Assembly: GCF_013359685.1 (NCBI RefSeq)
Contig: NZ_JABFMV010000002.1
Span: 292,360 to 356,359 of the forward strand
Reading direction: 5' to 3'
From: Leifsonia sp. C5G2
GTDB lineage: Bacteria; Actinomycetota; Actinomycetes; Actinomycetales; Microbacteriaceae
DNA length: 64,000 nt
In this document: positions 1-14,422 of the stretch, piece after piece
Position numbering within the stretch: the stretch's first letter is position 1
Layout: each line of letters begins with the position of its first letter
Position numbers and translations under genes: made by a program
The notes under the pieces: model-generated
Databases searched by the model: none
Told to the model about the DNA's origin: nothing
The model's input: only the letters and a program-made list of their open reading frames with translations

Positions 1-909
1 CAGCTCCTGCCGCACGAGCGCCGCGTCCCGGGTGTGGACGTACGGGCTGAGCGGTTCGGCGAGCAGCGGGTCGCTGTCCTCCCAGACCGCGATGAGTCCG
101 AGGCGCTCGGCGGGCGCGTATACGACCGACCGGTTGCCGATGACGATGCGCGGACCGGACAGGGCCTCCAGGAACCCGCGGTAGCGGTCGGCGTTGGCCT
201 GGCCGGCATCCGCACGCACCACGGCCTCGGATGGCGCGACCGCCGCGAGTGCTGCGGCCAGCTGCTCCAGGTCGCGGTGGTCGGGCACCGCGACGATGGC
301 GGTGCGTCCCCCGCGCCAGCAGTCGGTCGCGAGGGCGGCGAGCGTCACCGCCCACTCCCCGACCCAGGTCCCGTCGGGCAGCGGCACGAGCCGCGGGATG
401 GCGCGCAGCGCGAGCCGCTCGTCCCGCGCCACCGCCTCCTCCAGCACCCGCTCGCCGTACCCCCGCACCCCCGCCGTCGCCTCCGGAGTTGTTCGACCCT
501 CCGGCGGCGTGTCGGGTCGAGAAACTCCGGAGCTGCGGGCGGCGAGCCATGCCTTCTCGACGCGCACCATGCGGCCGGGCACCGCGAGGCGGAGGATGTC
601 GCTCGCGGTCCCCGCGCTGCGGTCCGCCAGCCGCCGGGCGAGGCGCCAGACGCCGGGAGTCAGCACGCGCGCCGGTGAGACGACCGCCTCCAGCGGGCTC
701 AGGGCGCCCTCGAAGCCGTCGTCCGGCTCGCCCACCTCGACCAGGTAGCCGTCGGCGACCCGGCCGGCCGACCGCAACGGCACACGGACGCGCACGCCGG
801 GGACGGCCTCCTCCGCCAGCTCCTCCGGGATGCTGTAGTCGAAGAGGTGGTCGAGCTGCGGGAGCGGGGAGTCGATGACGACCCGGGCGACCCGTCCGGC
901 CGCCGTCAC
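1..909 (-). CDS. priA: Primosomal protein N' (PriA), N-terminal part, cut by window edge
   Basis: First 303 residues of PriA, the replication-restart protein that recognises stalled forks; actinobacterial members often have degenerate helicase motifs (family knowledge). The start is GTG at 909, two bases after the metK stop, so the two genes are closely coupled. The gene runs off the left edge before the ATPase core. Residues near 8-30 (LPQLDHLFDYSIP) match the N-terminal 3'-end-binding domain, and the GxRVRVPLR segment follows as expected. The linker at about residues 126-143 is encoded by a 52-bp inverted repeat, which is unusual inside a coding region. Confidence 0.93.
   Translation of the reverse strand, partial: MTAAGRVARVVIDSPLPQLDHLFDYSIPEELAEEAVPGVRVRVPLRSAGRVADGYLVEVGEPDDGFEGALSPLEAVVSPARVLTPGVWRLARRLADRSAGTASDILRLAVPGRMVRVEKAWLAARSSGVSRPDTPPEGRTTPEATAGVRGYGERVLEEAVARDERLALRAIPRLVPLPDGTWVGEWAVTLAALATDCWRGGRTAIVAVPDHRDLEQLAAALAAVAPSEAVVRADAGQANADRYRGFLEALSGPRIVIGNRSVVYAPAERLGLIAVWEDSDPLLAEPLSPYVHTRDAALVRQEL
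481..532. repeat. Long inverted repeat inside priA
   Basis: Arms 481-499 and 514-532 (19 nt each) pair at 17 of 19 positions around a 14-nt loop (500-513). The left arm begins CTCCGGAGTTGTTCGACCC. It lies in the priA reading frame without interrupting it. The arm resembles that of the intergenic hairpin at 43700-43764 (CTCCTGAGTTTTTCGA). Confidence 0.8.
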
Positions 910-911
910 CG

Positions 912-2105
912 CTAGAGCCCCGCGGCCGAGCGCAGGTCGTCGACGCGGTCCAGGCGCTCCCAGGTGAAGTCCGGCAGCTCGCGGCCGAAGTGGCCGTAGG
1001 TCGCCGTCTGCGCGTAGATCGGGCGCAGCAGGTCGAGGTCGCGGATGATCGCCGCCGGCCGCAGGTCGAACACCTCGCGGATGGCGTGGATGATGCGCTC
1101 CTCCGGCACGGTCGCCGTTCCGAACGTCTCCACGTACAGCCCCACGGGCGCGGCCTTGCCGATCGCGTACGCGATCTGAACCTCGAGCCGGTCGGCCAGG
1201 CCCGCGGCGACCGCGTTCTTGGCGACCCACCGCATGGCGTAGGCCGCCGAGCGGTCGACCTTCGACGGGTCCTTGCCCGAGAACGCGCCCCCGCCGTGAC
1301 GGGATGCGCCGCCGTAGGTGTCGACGATGATCTTGCGGCCGGTGAGCCCGGCGTCGCCCTTCGGGCCGCCGATCTCGAACCGTCCGGTCGGGTTGATCAG
1401 TGTGCGCACGTGCGACGAGTCGAGGCCCGCGTCGTGCAGCACCGGGCGGATGACCTCCTCCACGATCTCCGCCTGCAGCTGCTCGTTGGAGACCTGCGGG
1501 GCGTGCTGCGTGGAGAGCACGACGGTCTGCACCGACTTCGGCACGGCGCCCGCGTAGCCGATGGTGACCTGCGTCTTGCCGTCCGGCCGCAGGTAGTCGA
1601 GCGTGCGGTCCTTGCGGACGGTGGCGAGCCGCTCGGCGAGGCGGTGCGCCAGCCAGACCGGCAGCGGCATGTACTGCGGGGTCTCCGTCGTCGCGTAGCC
1701 GAACATGATGCCCTGGTCGCCCGCGCCCTGGCGGTCGAGGTCGTCGTGGCTCTGCTCGGCCCGGGTCTCCAGCGCGTTGTCGACGCCCTGCGCGATGTCG
1801 GGCGACTGCGCGCCGATCGACACCGAGACGCCGCACTGCGTGCCGTCGAAGCTGACGTCGGACGAGTCGTAGCCGATCTCGACCAGCTTGTTGCGCACGA
1901 TCGCGGGGATCTCGACGTAGCCGTTGGAGGTCACCTCGCCGGCGACGTGCACGAGACCGGTGGTGACGAGCGTCTCGACGGCGGCCCGGCTGTGCGGGTC
2001 GACCGTCAGCAGCGCATCCAGGATGCTGTCGGAGATTTGGTCGCAGATTTTGTCGGGGTGGCCTTCGGTCACGGACTCGGACGTGAAGAGACGCAGATCT
2101 GCCAT
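912..2105 (-). CDS. metK: S-adenosylmethionine synthase
   Basis: Makes S-adenosylmethionine from methionine and ATP; cytosolic tetramer. The 397-residue length is normal for MetK. Visible signatures are [12 protein letters not shown] near residue 15 (ATP and methionine site), [12 protein letters not shown] near 126, and [18 protein letters not shown] near 273 (phosphate and Mg2+ loop). The ATG at 2105 has AGGAAG about 6 bases upstream. It lies between coaBC (84 bp upstream) and priA (2 bp downstream). No SAM riboswitch is recognisable in the short upstream gap, so it is probably read through from coaBC. Confidence 0.98.
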   Translation of the reverse strand: MADLRLFTSESVTEGHPDKICDQISDSILDALLTVDPHSRAAVETLVTTGLVHVAGEVTSNGYVEIPAIVRNKLVEIGYDSSDVSFDGTQCGVSVSIGAQSPDIAQGVDNALETRAEQSHDDLDRQGAGDQGIMFGYATTETPQYMPLPVWLAHRLAERLATVRKDRTLDYLRPDGKTQVTIGYAGAVPKSVQTVVLSTQHAPQVSNEQLQAEIVEEVIRPVLHDAGLDSSHVRTLINPTGRFEIGGPKGDAGLTGRKIIVDTYGGASRHGGGAFSGKDPSKVDRSAAYAMRWVAKNAVAAGLADRLEVQIAYAIGKAAPVGLYVETFGTATVPEERIIHAIREVFDLRPAAIIRDLDLLRPIYAQTATYGHFGRELPDFTWERLDRVDDLRSAAGL

Positions 2106-2189
2106 GGTTCTTCCTGGTCGACGGGATGCGAGCGCGACCGGATGCTCCCGGCGCGAGCCTGCCGGGCGATGCTCTGGCGAGCCGCGCTC

Positions 2190-3503
2190 TCAGGCGATGA
2201 CGTCGAGGATACGGTCGGCCACCGACAGCTTGCTCCCGGAGGCCTCCATCACTATATCGCCGCCCTTCCGGAGGACCACGACCTCGTTGCTCTCCGTTGC
2301 GAAGCCGTGCGTCCAGCCCACCTGGTTGAGCACCAGGAAGTCGCTGCCCTTGTGCTCCAGCTTGGTGCGGCCGAGGTCGATGAGGGCCTGCGGGTCGGGC
2401 TCGGTCTCCGCAGCGAAGCCGACCACGACCTGGCCGTCGCGCTTGCGTGCGGCGAGTCCGGCGAGGATGTCGGGATTGGCGACGAGTTCCAGCGTCAGCC
2501 GGTCGCCGTGGTCGGACTTCTTGATCTTGGCGTCCTGCGTCTCGGCCGGGCGGTAGTCGGCCACCGCCGCGGTCATCACGACGATGTCGGCGGCGCGCGC
2601 GGCCTCCTCGACCGCCTCCTGCAGTTCGAGCGCTGTCTGCACCTCGATGAGCTCCACGCCCTCGGGCGGCTCCACCTCGAGGTGCGCGGCGATCAGGATC
2701 ACATCGGCGCCGCGGGCCTGTGCTGCGCTCGCGATGGCGACGCCCTGGCGGCCGCTGGAGCGGTTCCCGAGGAAGCGCACCGGGTCGAGCGGCTCGCGCG
2801 TACCCCCGGCGGTCACGACGACCCGCTTGCCTGCGAGGTCGACGCCGCCGCGCGGCAGCCGCGCGGCCTCGTTGGCGCGGCGGCGCTCGGAGAGCACGAC
2901 CACGTCGTTGACCGGGGAGCCGGACGGGAGGGCGATCGGCGCGGGCGCCTCCACCGCGCGCGGTGTGGCCCCGGCGGCGCGCAGGGCCGCCCGCACGATG
3001 ACCTCCGGCTCCTCCATGCGGCCGGGTCCGGAATCGGAGCCCGTCAGCTGTCCGCTCGCCGGGCCGACGATGGTGACGCCGCGGGCGCGGAGGGTCGCGA
3101 TGTTGGCGACCGTGGCCGGGTTGCGCCACATCTCGGTGTGCATCGCCGGGGCGATCACGAGCGGCGCCGTGGAGGCCAGGACCGTGTTGCCGAGCAGGTC
3201 GTCGGCGAGGCCGGCGGCCAGCTTGGCGATCGTGTTCGCGGTCGCGGGAGCGATCACGATCAGGTCGGCCGACTGCCCGATCGCCACATGCCGCACCTCG
3301 GCGACGCCCTCGTAGAGGTCCGTCGCCACCGGGTTGCGGCTGATCGCCTCCAGGGTCGGCCGGCCGACGAACCGCAGCGCGTTCTCCGTGGCGACCACGT
3401 GCACCGAGTGCCCTTCGAGGACCAGGGCGCGGATGACTCCGACGGCTTTGTACGCGGCGATGCCGCCGGTCACTCCGACGACGACGGTCAATCGTGGGCT
3501 CAA
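2190..3503 (-). CDS. coaBC: Bifunctional phosphopantothenoylcysteine decarboxylase / phosphopantothenate-cysteine ligase
   Basis: Catalyses two steps of coenzyme A synthesis. The CoaC half begins at once (VVVGVTGGIAAYKA), with the flavin-site segment PATANTIAKLA near residue 85. The CoaB half starts near residue 210 (KRVVVTAGGTREPLDPVRFLGN) and keeps the KIKK motif near 345. A TTG start at 3503 (437 aa, MSPRLTVVVG) is preferred because GAGAGG lies 8 bases upstream. An in-frame GTG at 3512 is possible but sits directly against the ribosome-binding site. It is 72 bp downstream of rpoZ in the same direction. Confidence 0.95.
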   Translation of the reverse strand: MSPRLTVVVGVTGGIAAYKAVGVIRALVLEGHSVHVVATENALRFVGRPTLEAISRNPVATDLYEGVAEVRHVAIGQSADLIVIAPATANTIAKLAAGLADDLLGNTVLASTAPLVIAPAMHTEMWRNPATVANIATLRARGVTIVGPASGQLTGSDSGPGRMEEPEVIVRAALRAAGATPRAVEAPAPIALPSGSPVNDVVVLSERRRANEAARLPRGGVDLAGKRVVVTAGGTREPLDPVRFLGNRSSGRQGVAIASAAQARGADVILIAAHLEVEPPEGVELIEVQTALELQEAVEEAARAADIVVMTAAVADYRPAETQDAKIKKSDHGDRLTLELVANPDILAGLAARKRDGQVVVGFAAETEPDPQALIDLGRTKLEHKGSDFLVLNQVGWTHGFATESNEVVVLRKGGDIVMEASGSKLSVADRILDVIA

Positions 3504-3575
3504 CGGCGGCACCTCTCCTCGGCCGGGCGCCGGCTGCGGCCGGGCCTGGTACGACGTCTTGCGGTACGGTCCGCC

Positions 3576-3836
3576 CTACTCGGCGGCGATCGGCTTTACG
3601 ACGAGCTTGTCCTCGTTGATCTCGTGCAGCGCGACGGAGAGCGGCTTGTCGTCGACCGAGGAGTCGACCAGCGGGCCGACGTTGTCGAACAGGCTGCCCT
3701 CGTGCAGGTCGGCGTAGTAGTCGTTGATCTGGCGCGCGCGCTTGGAGGCGAAGATCACGAGCGCGTACTTCGACTCGACGCGGGACAGCAGGTCGTCGAT
3801 GGGCGGGTCGATGATGCCGTTGTTGCTGGTTGCCAT
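3576..3836 (-). CDS. rpoZ: RNA polymerase omega subunit
   Basis: Small subunit (86 aa) that helps fold and hold the beta' subunit of RNA polymerase. The core [20 protein letters not shown] followed by KRARQIN is the classic omega signature. The C-terminal [10 protein letters not shown] segment is the conserved actinobacterial tail. The ATG at 3836 has AAGGAG about 7 bases upstream. It sits between gmk and coaBC, a common gmk-rpoZ-coaBC order in actinobacteria. Confidence 0.97.
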   Translation of the reverse strand: MATSNNGIIDPPIDDLLSRVESKYALVIFASKRARQINDYYADLHEGSLFDNVGPLVDSSVDDKPLSVALHEINEDKLVVKPIAAE

Positions 3837-3941
3837 GCGGCTGCTCCTTGTTCTGATCGATCACACGGTCACGCGCGATCGGGCGGTCGTGGCGGCACGA
3901 CCGGGGTCGGTGGGCGCTGCCTGCGGCGGCGCGAAGAAGGT

Positions 3942-4898
3942 CTACGGACGCGACGGCGCCGCGCGGACCTTCATCAAGTCTACGACCTCGCGGGCGGCGG
4001 TCGCGACGTCGTGGTTGACCACGCGGTAGTCGAACTCGTCTTGGGCGGCCAGCTCGACCTTCGCGGTCTCCAGCCGGCGCTGCTGCTCGGCCTGGTCCTC
4101 GGTGCCGCGTCCGATCAGGCGCCGGACCAGCTCCTCCCAGGTCGGCGGCAGCAGGAAGATCAGCCGCGCCTCCGGCATCGACCGGCGCACCTGGCGCGCG
4201 CCCTGCAGGTCGATCTCGAGCAGCACGCTCCGGCCTTCGGCCAGCGCCTTCTCGATCGGGGCGCGCGGCGTGCCGTAGCGGTAGGCGTTGTGCACGGTCG
4301 CGTACTCCAGCAGCTCGCCGCCCTCGATCATGCGGTCGAACTCGGCGTCGTCGACGAAGTAGTAGTTGACCCCGTCGACTTCGCCAGGACGCGGCGTGCG
4401 GGTGGTCGCGGAGACCGACAGCAGCACGTCGGGATAGTTCTCCCGGATGTAGGTGGACACGGTCCCCTTGCCGACCGCCGTCGGGCCGGCCAGCACGACG
4501 AGGCGGTTCCGCTGCCGCTCGGAGCGGTTCTCGCGCTCGATGAGGAACTGCCGCAGGCGGAGTCGCTGGTGCCGGCCGAGGCCGCCGAGTCGCTTGGCGG
4601 GCGAGATGGAGAGCCGGTTCAGCGCCTCCTCCATCTTGGTCGTGCCGATGGCCGGAACGCTGAGCAGGAACTCGGTCACCCGCAGGCGGCCCTCGACGCC
4701 GTCGGGGTCGGCCGTCGCCCGGTCGAGCACGGTCAGCGGCGACACGTCGCGTGCGGCGATCGCGGCCTTCACGGCGGCCCGCGCGCGGCGGGCGGCGACG
4801 GCCGCCTGCGAGGCAGCGCGGCGGTCCACCTCGGGCGGGGCCGGGCGGCTCGACGCACGGGTTGCGGCGGTCGCGGAGTCTGCGGTGGCCTCAGACAT
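3942..4898 (-). CDS. gmk: Guanylate kinase with N-terminal actinobacterial integration host factor (mIHF) domain
   Basis: Guanylate kinase (GMP + ATP to GDP + ADP) of 318 aa, about 110 residues longer than usual. The C-terminal half is a complete Gmk: P-loop GPTAVGKG at 138-145, [14 protein letters not shown] near 165, and the GMP-binding [17 protein letters not shown] stretch. Residues about 36-122 match mIHF, the nucleoid DNA-binding protein encoded by a separate gene next to gmk in mycobacteria. The helix-two-turn-helix core [19 protein letters not shown] plus RRLGGLG-like [11 protein letters not shown] is clear. The ATG at 4898 overlaps pyrF by 8 bp, which supports the long start. Residues 1-35 are an Ala/Ser-rich tail. 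An internal start giving free Gmk cannot be excluded. Confidence 0.95.
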   Translation of the reverse strand: MSEATADSATAATRASSRPAPPEVDRRAASQAAVAARRARAAVKAAIAARDVSPLTVLDRATADPDGVEGRLRVTEFLLSVPAIGTTKMEEALNRLSISPAKRLGGLGRHQRLRLRQFLIERENRSERQRNRLVVLAGPTAVGKGTVSTYIRENYPDVLLSVSATTRTPRPGEVDGVNYYFVDDAEFDRMIEGGELLEYATVHNAYRYGTPRAPIEKALAEGRSVLLEIDLQGARQVRRSMPEARLIFLLPPTWEELVRRLIGRGTEDQAEQQRRLETAKVELAAQDEFDYRVVNHDVATAAREVVDLMKVRAAPSRP

Positions 4899-5750
4899 GT
4901 GCGGCGCGCACCTCCTCGGCGCGGCGCGCCACGGCGTCCGCGAGACCGGCGGGCCCGGCGCCGAGCAGCCCGCGGGACTCGCTCACGATGACTCCGGACG
5001 CCAGCGAGCCGAACAGGCGCGCCGCGTCCTCCACCCGGGCGCCCTGGTGGCCGAAGCCCGGCGCGAGCACGGGCAGGGCGGGCGTCCGCTCCCCCGCCGT
5101 CGCCACGTCGATCCCGTAGTCCGCGAGGTCGACCGTCGCCCCGAGCACCAGCCCGACCGAACCGAACGGGCGCGGCCCGGACTGCTCCTGATTGAAAGCA
5201 TGCACGTCTTCGATGATCGCACGGGCGACGGACTGGTTCGCCCGCGGCCCGGACTGCACCAGGGCCTGCTGCACCGCCGCGGCCTCGGGATTGGAGGTCG
5301 CCGCGAGCACGAACAAGCCCTTCCCCGCGCTCTCGCCGAGGACCATCGCGTCGGCGAGCGAGCCGACGCCCTGGTAGGCCGCGACCGTCATCGCGTCGGA
5401 CTCCAGCGGCGACCCCGGCGTGAGCCAGGCCTCCGCGTAGGCGGTGACGCTCGTGCCGATGTCGCCGCGCTTGACGTCCGCGATCACCAGCAGGCCCGCC
5501 GCGCGGGCGGCCGCGAGCACGTCCTCCAGGGCCGCGTAGCCGGCCGATCCGAACCGCTCGAAGAAGGCCACCTGCGGCTTGACGATGCCCGCACGGCCGG
5601 CGACCGCGTCCACCGCGGTGAGCCCGAAGGAGCGCAGGCCGTCGGCCGAGGCCGGCAGCCCCCACGCCTCCAGCAGGTGGGCGTGGGGGTCGATGCCGAC
5701 GCACAGCCGGCCGCGCTCGGCGAACACCGCCGCGAGCCGGTCGCCGAACG

Positions 5751-5754
<4 letters not shown>
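4891..5754 (-). CDS. pyrF: Orotidine 5'-phosphate decarboxylase
   Basis: Last step of UMP synthesis (OMP to UMP + CO2). At 287 aa it is the long actinobacterial type. The active-site signature [12 protein letters not shown] lies at 91-102, with catalytic Lys95. GIDPH near 20-24 and [12 protein letters not shown] near 59-70 shape the substrate pocket. The 3' end overlaps gmk by 8 bp and the ATG overlaps the carB stop, so it is an internal gene of the pyr operon. Confidence 0.97.
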
Positions 5755-9037
<3,283 letters not shown>

Positions 9038-9038
<1 letters not shown>

Positions 9039-10201
9039 CAGTTGTTCTCCTGGTCTTTGGTCGCCGACTCGCTGTGCTGGGCCCTGACCATGTCCAGGAA
9101 GCGGTCGAAGAGGTAGTTGGCGTCGTGCGGGCCGGCCGCCGCCTCCGGGTGGTACTGCACGCTGAACGCGTTCAGGTCGAGGCAGTTGAGCCCCTCGACG
9201 ACCTGGTCGTTGAGCGAGAAGTGGCTCACCTCGACGCGGCCGAAACCGGCGGGCGAGTCGAACTCGGCGTCGATCGGCGCCTTGACGGCGAAGCCGTGGT
9301 TCTGCGCGGTGATCTCCACCCGGCCGGTGCGCTTGTCGAGCACCGGCTGGTTGATCCCGCGGTGGCCGAACGGCAGCTTGTAGGTGTCGAGCCCGAGCGC
9401 GCGGCCGAGCAGCTGGTTGCCGAAGCAGATGCCGAAGTACGGAAGGCCCGCGCGCAGGGTCTCCTGCAGCAGGGCGACGTGCTTGTCGGAGGCCTGCGGG
9501 TCGCCGGGACCGTTCGAGAAGAACAGGGCGGAGACACCGAGGCCCAGGACATCCTGCGCCGTCACCTGCTGCGGCAGCACGTGGACGTCGAGGCCGCGGG
9601 CCGCGAGATTCTCGAGCGTGGACTTCTTCACGCCGAGGTCGAGCACCGCGACCGAGCCGACCTTCTCGCCCACCGCGGGGACCGTGTACGGCTCGACTGT
9701 GGAGACCTCGGCGGAGAGGTTGCGGCCCGCCATCGGCGCCCCGGCGAGCACGAGGTCGAGCTGCTCGCTGTCGCTCAGGTCGAAGTCGTCGCCGGAGAAG
9801 ATGCCCGCGCGCATCGCGCCCGCCGACCGGATGTGCCGGGTCACGGCGCGCGTGTCGATGCCGCTGATGCCGACGACGCCCTGCGCGACGAGGTCGTCGT
9901 CGAGGCTGCGCTGGGCGCGGAAGTTGGACACGATGCGGCTGGGCTCGCGGACGACGTAGCCGGCGACCCAGATCTGCCGGGACTCCATGTCCTCGTCGTT
10001 GGTGCCGGTGTTGCCGATGTGCGGCGCCGTCTGCAGGACGATCTGGCCCGCGTACGACGGGTCGGTCAGGGTCTCCTGGTAGCCGGTCATGCCGGTGGCG
10101 AACACGGCCTCGCCGAGCGTGCGCCCGCGGGCGCCGTAGGCCCGGCCGACATACCGCTGGCCGTCTTCGAGGACGAGCACCGCTGGTTCCGTTGCGAGCA
10201 C
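9038..10201 (-). CDS. carA: Carbamoyl-phosphate synthase small subunit (glutaminase)
   Basis: Supplies ammonia to CarB by hydrolysing glutamine. 387 aa. The N-terminal CPSase domain has [17 protein letters not shown] near 34-50. The C-terminal class I glutaminase has [12 protein letters not shown] with nucleophile Cys259 and the His-Glu pair in QYHPEA. GTG start at 10201, with AAGGAGG inside the last codons of the upstream PH-like gene, 6 bases away. Confidence 0.98.
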
Positions 10202-10202
10202 G

Positions 10203-10706
10203 TCACACCTCCTTGTCGTTCGGGACGATCTGTTCGATGGCCGCGGCGACCTGCGCCCGGCCGGCCGGGTCGACGACCCGGAAGTACGTGTCGGCGGCCG
10301 TGCCGCCGCTGGTGGTCCAGCCGAGGCGAAGCAGCCCGTCGCGCTCGACCGCCCGGTCGATGGCGACGCTCGCGAGGCCCGCGCCGGTGACGACGGCGGC
10401 CGGGATGAAGACGGGCGACTCTCCGGTCACCGCGATCCCGACGCCCTCCGGCCGGACGGCGACCGTGGCCTTGCCGCGGTACGCGAGCCCCGGGAGGGCG
10501 AGCCGCTCCAGGTGCTGTCCGGCCTTCGTGGTCGCGACGTACAGCGCCTCGGCCTCGGCGGTCGGAGCGCTCAGCGTTCCGGGCGTCGAGTAGCCGCCGC
10601 CCGCGCCGCTGTCGCGCCGCACGCGCCGCCGCCAGCCGACGACGGCCAGCGCCAGCACGATGACGACGACCGCGAGGATGCCGAGGGTGGGGAGCAGCTT
10701 ATCCAC
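10203..10706 (-). CDS. Membrane-anchored PH-like domain protein of the pyrimidine operon
   Basis: 167-aa protein of unknown function. Residues about 5-24 ([20 protein letters not shown]) form one transmembrane helix, followed by RRRVRRD, which predicts a cytoplasmic C-terminal domain. That domain is beta-rich and of the PH-like kind annotated for the protein between pyrC and carA in other actinobacteria (Rv1382 in M. tuberculosis occupies this place). The GTG start at 10706 overlaps the pyrC stop and has GGAGGTG about 7 bases upstream. Constant linkage with pyr genes suggests a role near the pathway, but nothing in the sequence shows what it is. Confidence 0.85.
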   Translation of the reverse strand: MDKLLPTLGILAVVVIVLALAVVGWRRRVRRDSGAGGGYSTPGTLSAPTAEAEALYVATTKAGQHLERLALPGLAYRGKATVAVRPEGVGIAVTGESPVFIPAAVVTGAGLASVAIDRAVERDGLLRLGWTTSGGTAADTYFRVVDPAGRAQVAAAIEQIVPNDKEV

Positions 10707-12023
10707 GGGCGCCCACCTCCTCGGCGTCGCGCACCGCGCCGTCGAGCACGGTCGCCCGGCCCTGGTGGAAGGTCGCCACGACCCGCCCCGGCAGCGTGAG
10801 CCCGAGGTAGGGCGAGTTGACGCCCTTCCCGGCCAGGTCGGAAGTGGAGAACGAGCGCGAGGCGGTGGGGTCGTAGAGGAACAGGTTCGCGGGCGCACCG
10901 GCCTCCAGCGGACCGCCGTGGCCGTGCAGCCGGCCGATGCGCGCGGGCGTCGCGGAGAGCACCCGGGCGACGTCGGCCCAGTCGAGCAGCCCGTTGTCCA
11001 CCACGCTCGCCTGCACCACCGAGAGCGCCGACTCCAGCCCGACCATCCCGAACGCCGCGGCGTCCCACTCGCAGTCCTTCGCCTCGACGGGATGCGGAGC
11101 GTGGTCGGTGGCGACGATGTCGATCGTGCCGTCGGCGAGGCCCGCGCGGAGCGCCTCCACGTCCTCGCGGCGGCGCAGCGGCGGGTTCACCTTGTAGCGC
11201 GCGTCGTAGCCGGTCGCCAGCTCCTCGGTGAGCGCCAGGTGGTGCGGCGTCACCTCGGCGGTCACGTCGATGCCACGCGCCTTGGCCCAGCGGATGACGT
11301 CCACGCTTCCCGCCGTCGACACGTGACACACGTGCAGGCGCGAGCCGACGTGCTCGGCGAGGAGCACATCCCGGGCGATGATCGACTCCTCGGCGACCGC
11401 CGGCCAGCCGGTGAGCCCCAGCTCGCCGGACAGCGCGCCCTCGTTCATCTGCGCGCCCTGCGTCAGCCGCGGCTCCTGCGCGTGCTGCGCGATCACGCCG
11501 TCGAACGCCTTCACGTACTCCAGCGCCCGGCGCATCAGCAGCGGGTCGGAGACGCACGTGCCGTCGTCGGAGAACACGCGGACGCGTGCGCGGGACTGCG
11601 CCATCGCGCCCAGCTCCGCCAGCCGCTCGCCCTCGAGGCCCACCGTGACCGCGCCGATCGGGCGGACCGTGGCGTAGCCGGCGGCCTCCCCCAGGCTCAG
11701 CACCTGCTCGACCACGCCGGCGGTGTCGGCGACCGGCGACGTGTTCGCCATGGCGAACACCGCGGTGAAGCCGCCGGCCGCGGCGGCGCGCGTACCGGTC
11801 AGCACGGTCTCGCTCTGCTCGTAGCCGGGCTCCCGGAGGTGCGTGTGGAGGTCGACCAGTCCGGGCAGCGCGAGCAGCCCGTCCGCGTCGATCGGGGTGG
11901 CGCCCGCGGCGCTCAGACCGGTGCCGGTCTCGACGATCCGGCCGTCTTCCAGCAGCAGGTCGGTGCGGCTGCCGTCGGCCAGCGTCGCGCCGCCGATCAA
12001 GAATCTTTCGCCCATGCTCACTT

Positions 12024-12027
<4 letters not shown>
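10699..12027 (-). CDS. pyrC: Dihydroorotase
   Basis: Cyclises carbamoyl aspartate to dihydroorotate; zinc amidohydrolase. 442 aa. Metal-binding [16 protein letters not shown] is near 58-73. Later ligands lie in [12 protein letters not shown] and [12 protein letters not shown], and the catalytic Asp lies in [10 protein letters not shown]. The GTG at 12027 overlaps the pyrB stop (GTGA). A second in-frame GTG and an ATG follow within 5 codons, so the exact start is uncertain. Confidence 0.97.
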
Positions 12028-13593
<1,566 letters not shown>

Positions 13594-13621
13594 CGTACTT
13601 CCGCCCACCACCCTACCAGCC

Positions 13622-13691
13622 GCGACTGCGGGCCCATGGAACGTGTGCGGGTGCGCGCGCCCCCGCACACGTTCCGAGCACCCGCAGTCGC
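13622..13691. terminator. Large two-part hairpin between the DsbA-like gene and pyrR
   Basis: Outer arms GCGACTGCGGG (13622-13632) and its exact complement (13681-13691). Inner arms GGAACGTGTGCGGG (13638-13651) and complement (13662-13675). In total 25 perfect pairs, interrupted by one 5/5 internal loop and closed by a 10-nt loop. It lies 14 bp after the DsbA-like stop codon and before the pyrR promoter, so termination of the upstream operon is likely, although there is no U-tract. Confidence 0.7.
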
Positions 13692-13705
13692 TGGTCGGGA
13701 GACGG

Positions 13706-14422
13706 TCAGCGGGAGGCGAGGAACTTGGAGAACGCCTTCGCGTCGGAGACGCCGCCGGTGTACTGCTTGCCGTCGACGAGCACGGTCGGGGTGCCCTTGA
13801 TCGTGTCGAGCACCTTCGTGCCGTCGACCTCGATCGGGCCCTTCTGCGAGTTCGCGGTGTTGCGCTGGGCCCACGCCCGGTACGGCCCGCTGTCGGCGAC
13901 GCAGGTCGAGATGTCCTGCGACCCCGCGTCGCTCGCGCGCTGCGCCAGCTGCTTGTCCGTGAGGCCGTCGGAGTTCTCCTCCGGCTGGTCCGTGTACAGC
14001 GCCTGGTAGAACGGCAGGACCGCGTTCCGGTCGGTCACGGCCACGCAGGTCAGGGCGGCGGCCGCCCGGGTGGAGTAGCCGGTGCCGTTGGACACCGCAT
14101 CCAGGAAGGTCAGCGGGTGCAGCCGCAGCGTGATCGAGCCGTCGTCGACCGCGCTCGCGAGAGTCTTGCCGTTGGCCTGCTCGAAGGCGCCGCACACCGG
14201 GCACATCGCGTCGAACCAGATGTCGACCTTCTTCGCGCCGTCGCCGACGGCGATGAAGCCGCCGTCGAAGTCCACGGCGCCGTCGGAACCCTTCGGCGGC
14301 GGGTCGGTCGCCACCGGGACGTTCGAGGCTCCCCCGAGCATCGAGCAGCCCGCAGCCGCGACGGCGACGCCCACCGCGAGCACCGCGACGACCGCGGCGC
14401 GACGCAGGCCTGGGAGGCGCAT
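13706..14422 (-). CDS. DsbA/thioredoxin-fold lipoprotein
   Basis: 238-aa exported thiol oxidoreductase-like protein. Residues 1-26 are a lipoprotein signal peptide ending in AAAGC (lipidated Cys26). The mature part has the Thioredoxin_4/DsbA pattern: WFDAMCPVCGAFE with redox motif CPVC at 74-77, and the cis-Pro segment KGTPTVLVDGKQY near the end. Expected job: disulfide formation or exchange outside the membrane. The ATG at 14422 overlaps the nusB stop (TGATG), so it is translated with nusB; the longer open frame upstream is not needed. Confidence 0.9.
   Translation of the reverse strand: MRLPGLRRAAVVAVLAVGVAVAAAGCSMLGGASNVPVATDPPPKGSDGAVDFDGGFIAVGDGAKKVDIWFDAMCPVCGAFEQANGKTLASAVDDGSITLRLHPLTFLDAVSNGTGYSTRAAAALTCVAVTDRNAVLPFYQALYTDQPEENSDGLTDKQLAQRASDAGSQDISTCVADSGPYRAWAQRNTANSQKGPIEVDGTKVLDTIKGTPTVLVDGKQYTGGVSDAKAFSKFLASR

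Noticed and set aside
2106-2189. Possible SAM riboswitch before metK
   Set aside because: Only 84 bp are available and no SAM-type stems or conserved core are visible.
990-4991. A 1,333-codon open frame on the plus strand opposite metK-coaBC-rpoZ-gmk
   Set aside because: It is antisense to four clear genes, its translation is Arg/Val/Asp-rich low complexity, and it reflects GC-rich third positions rather than a protein.
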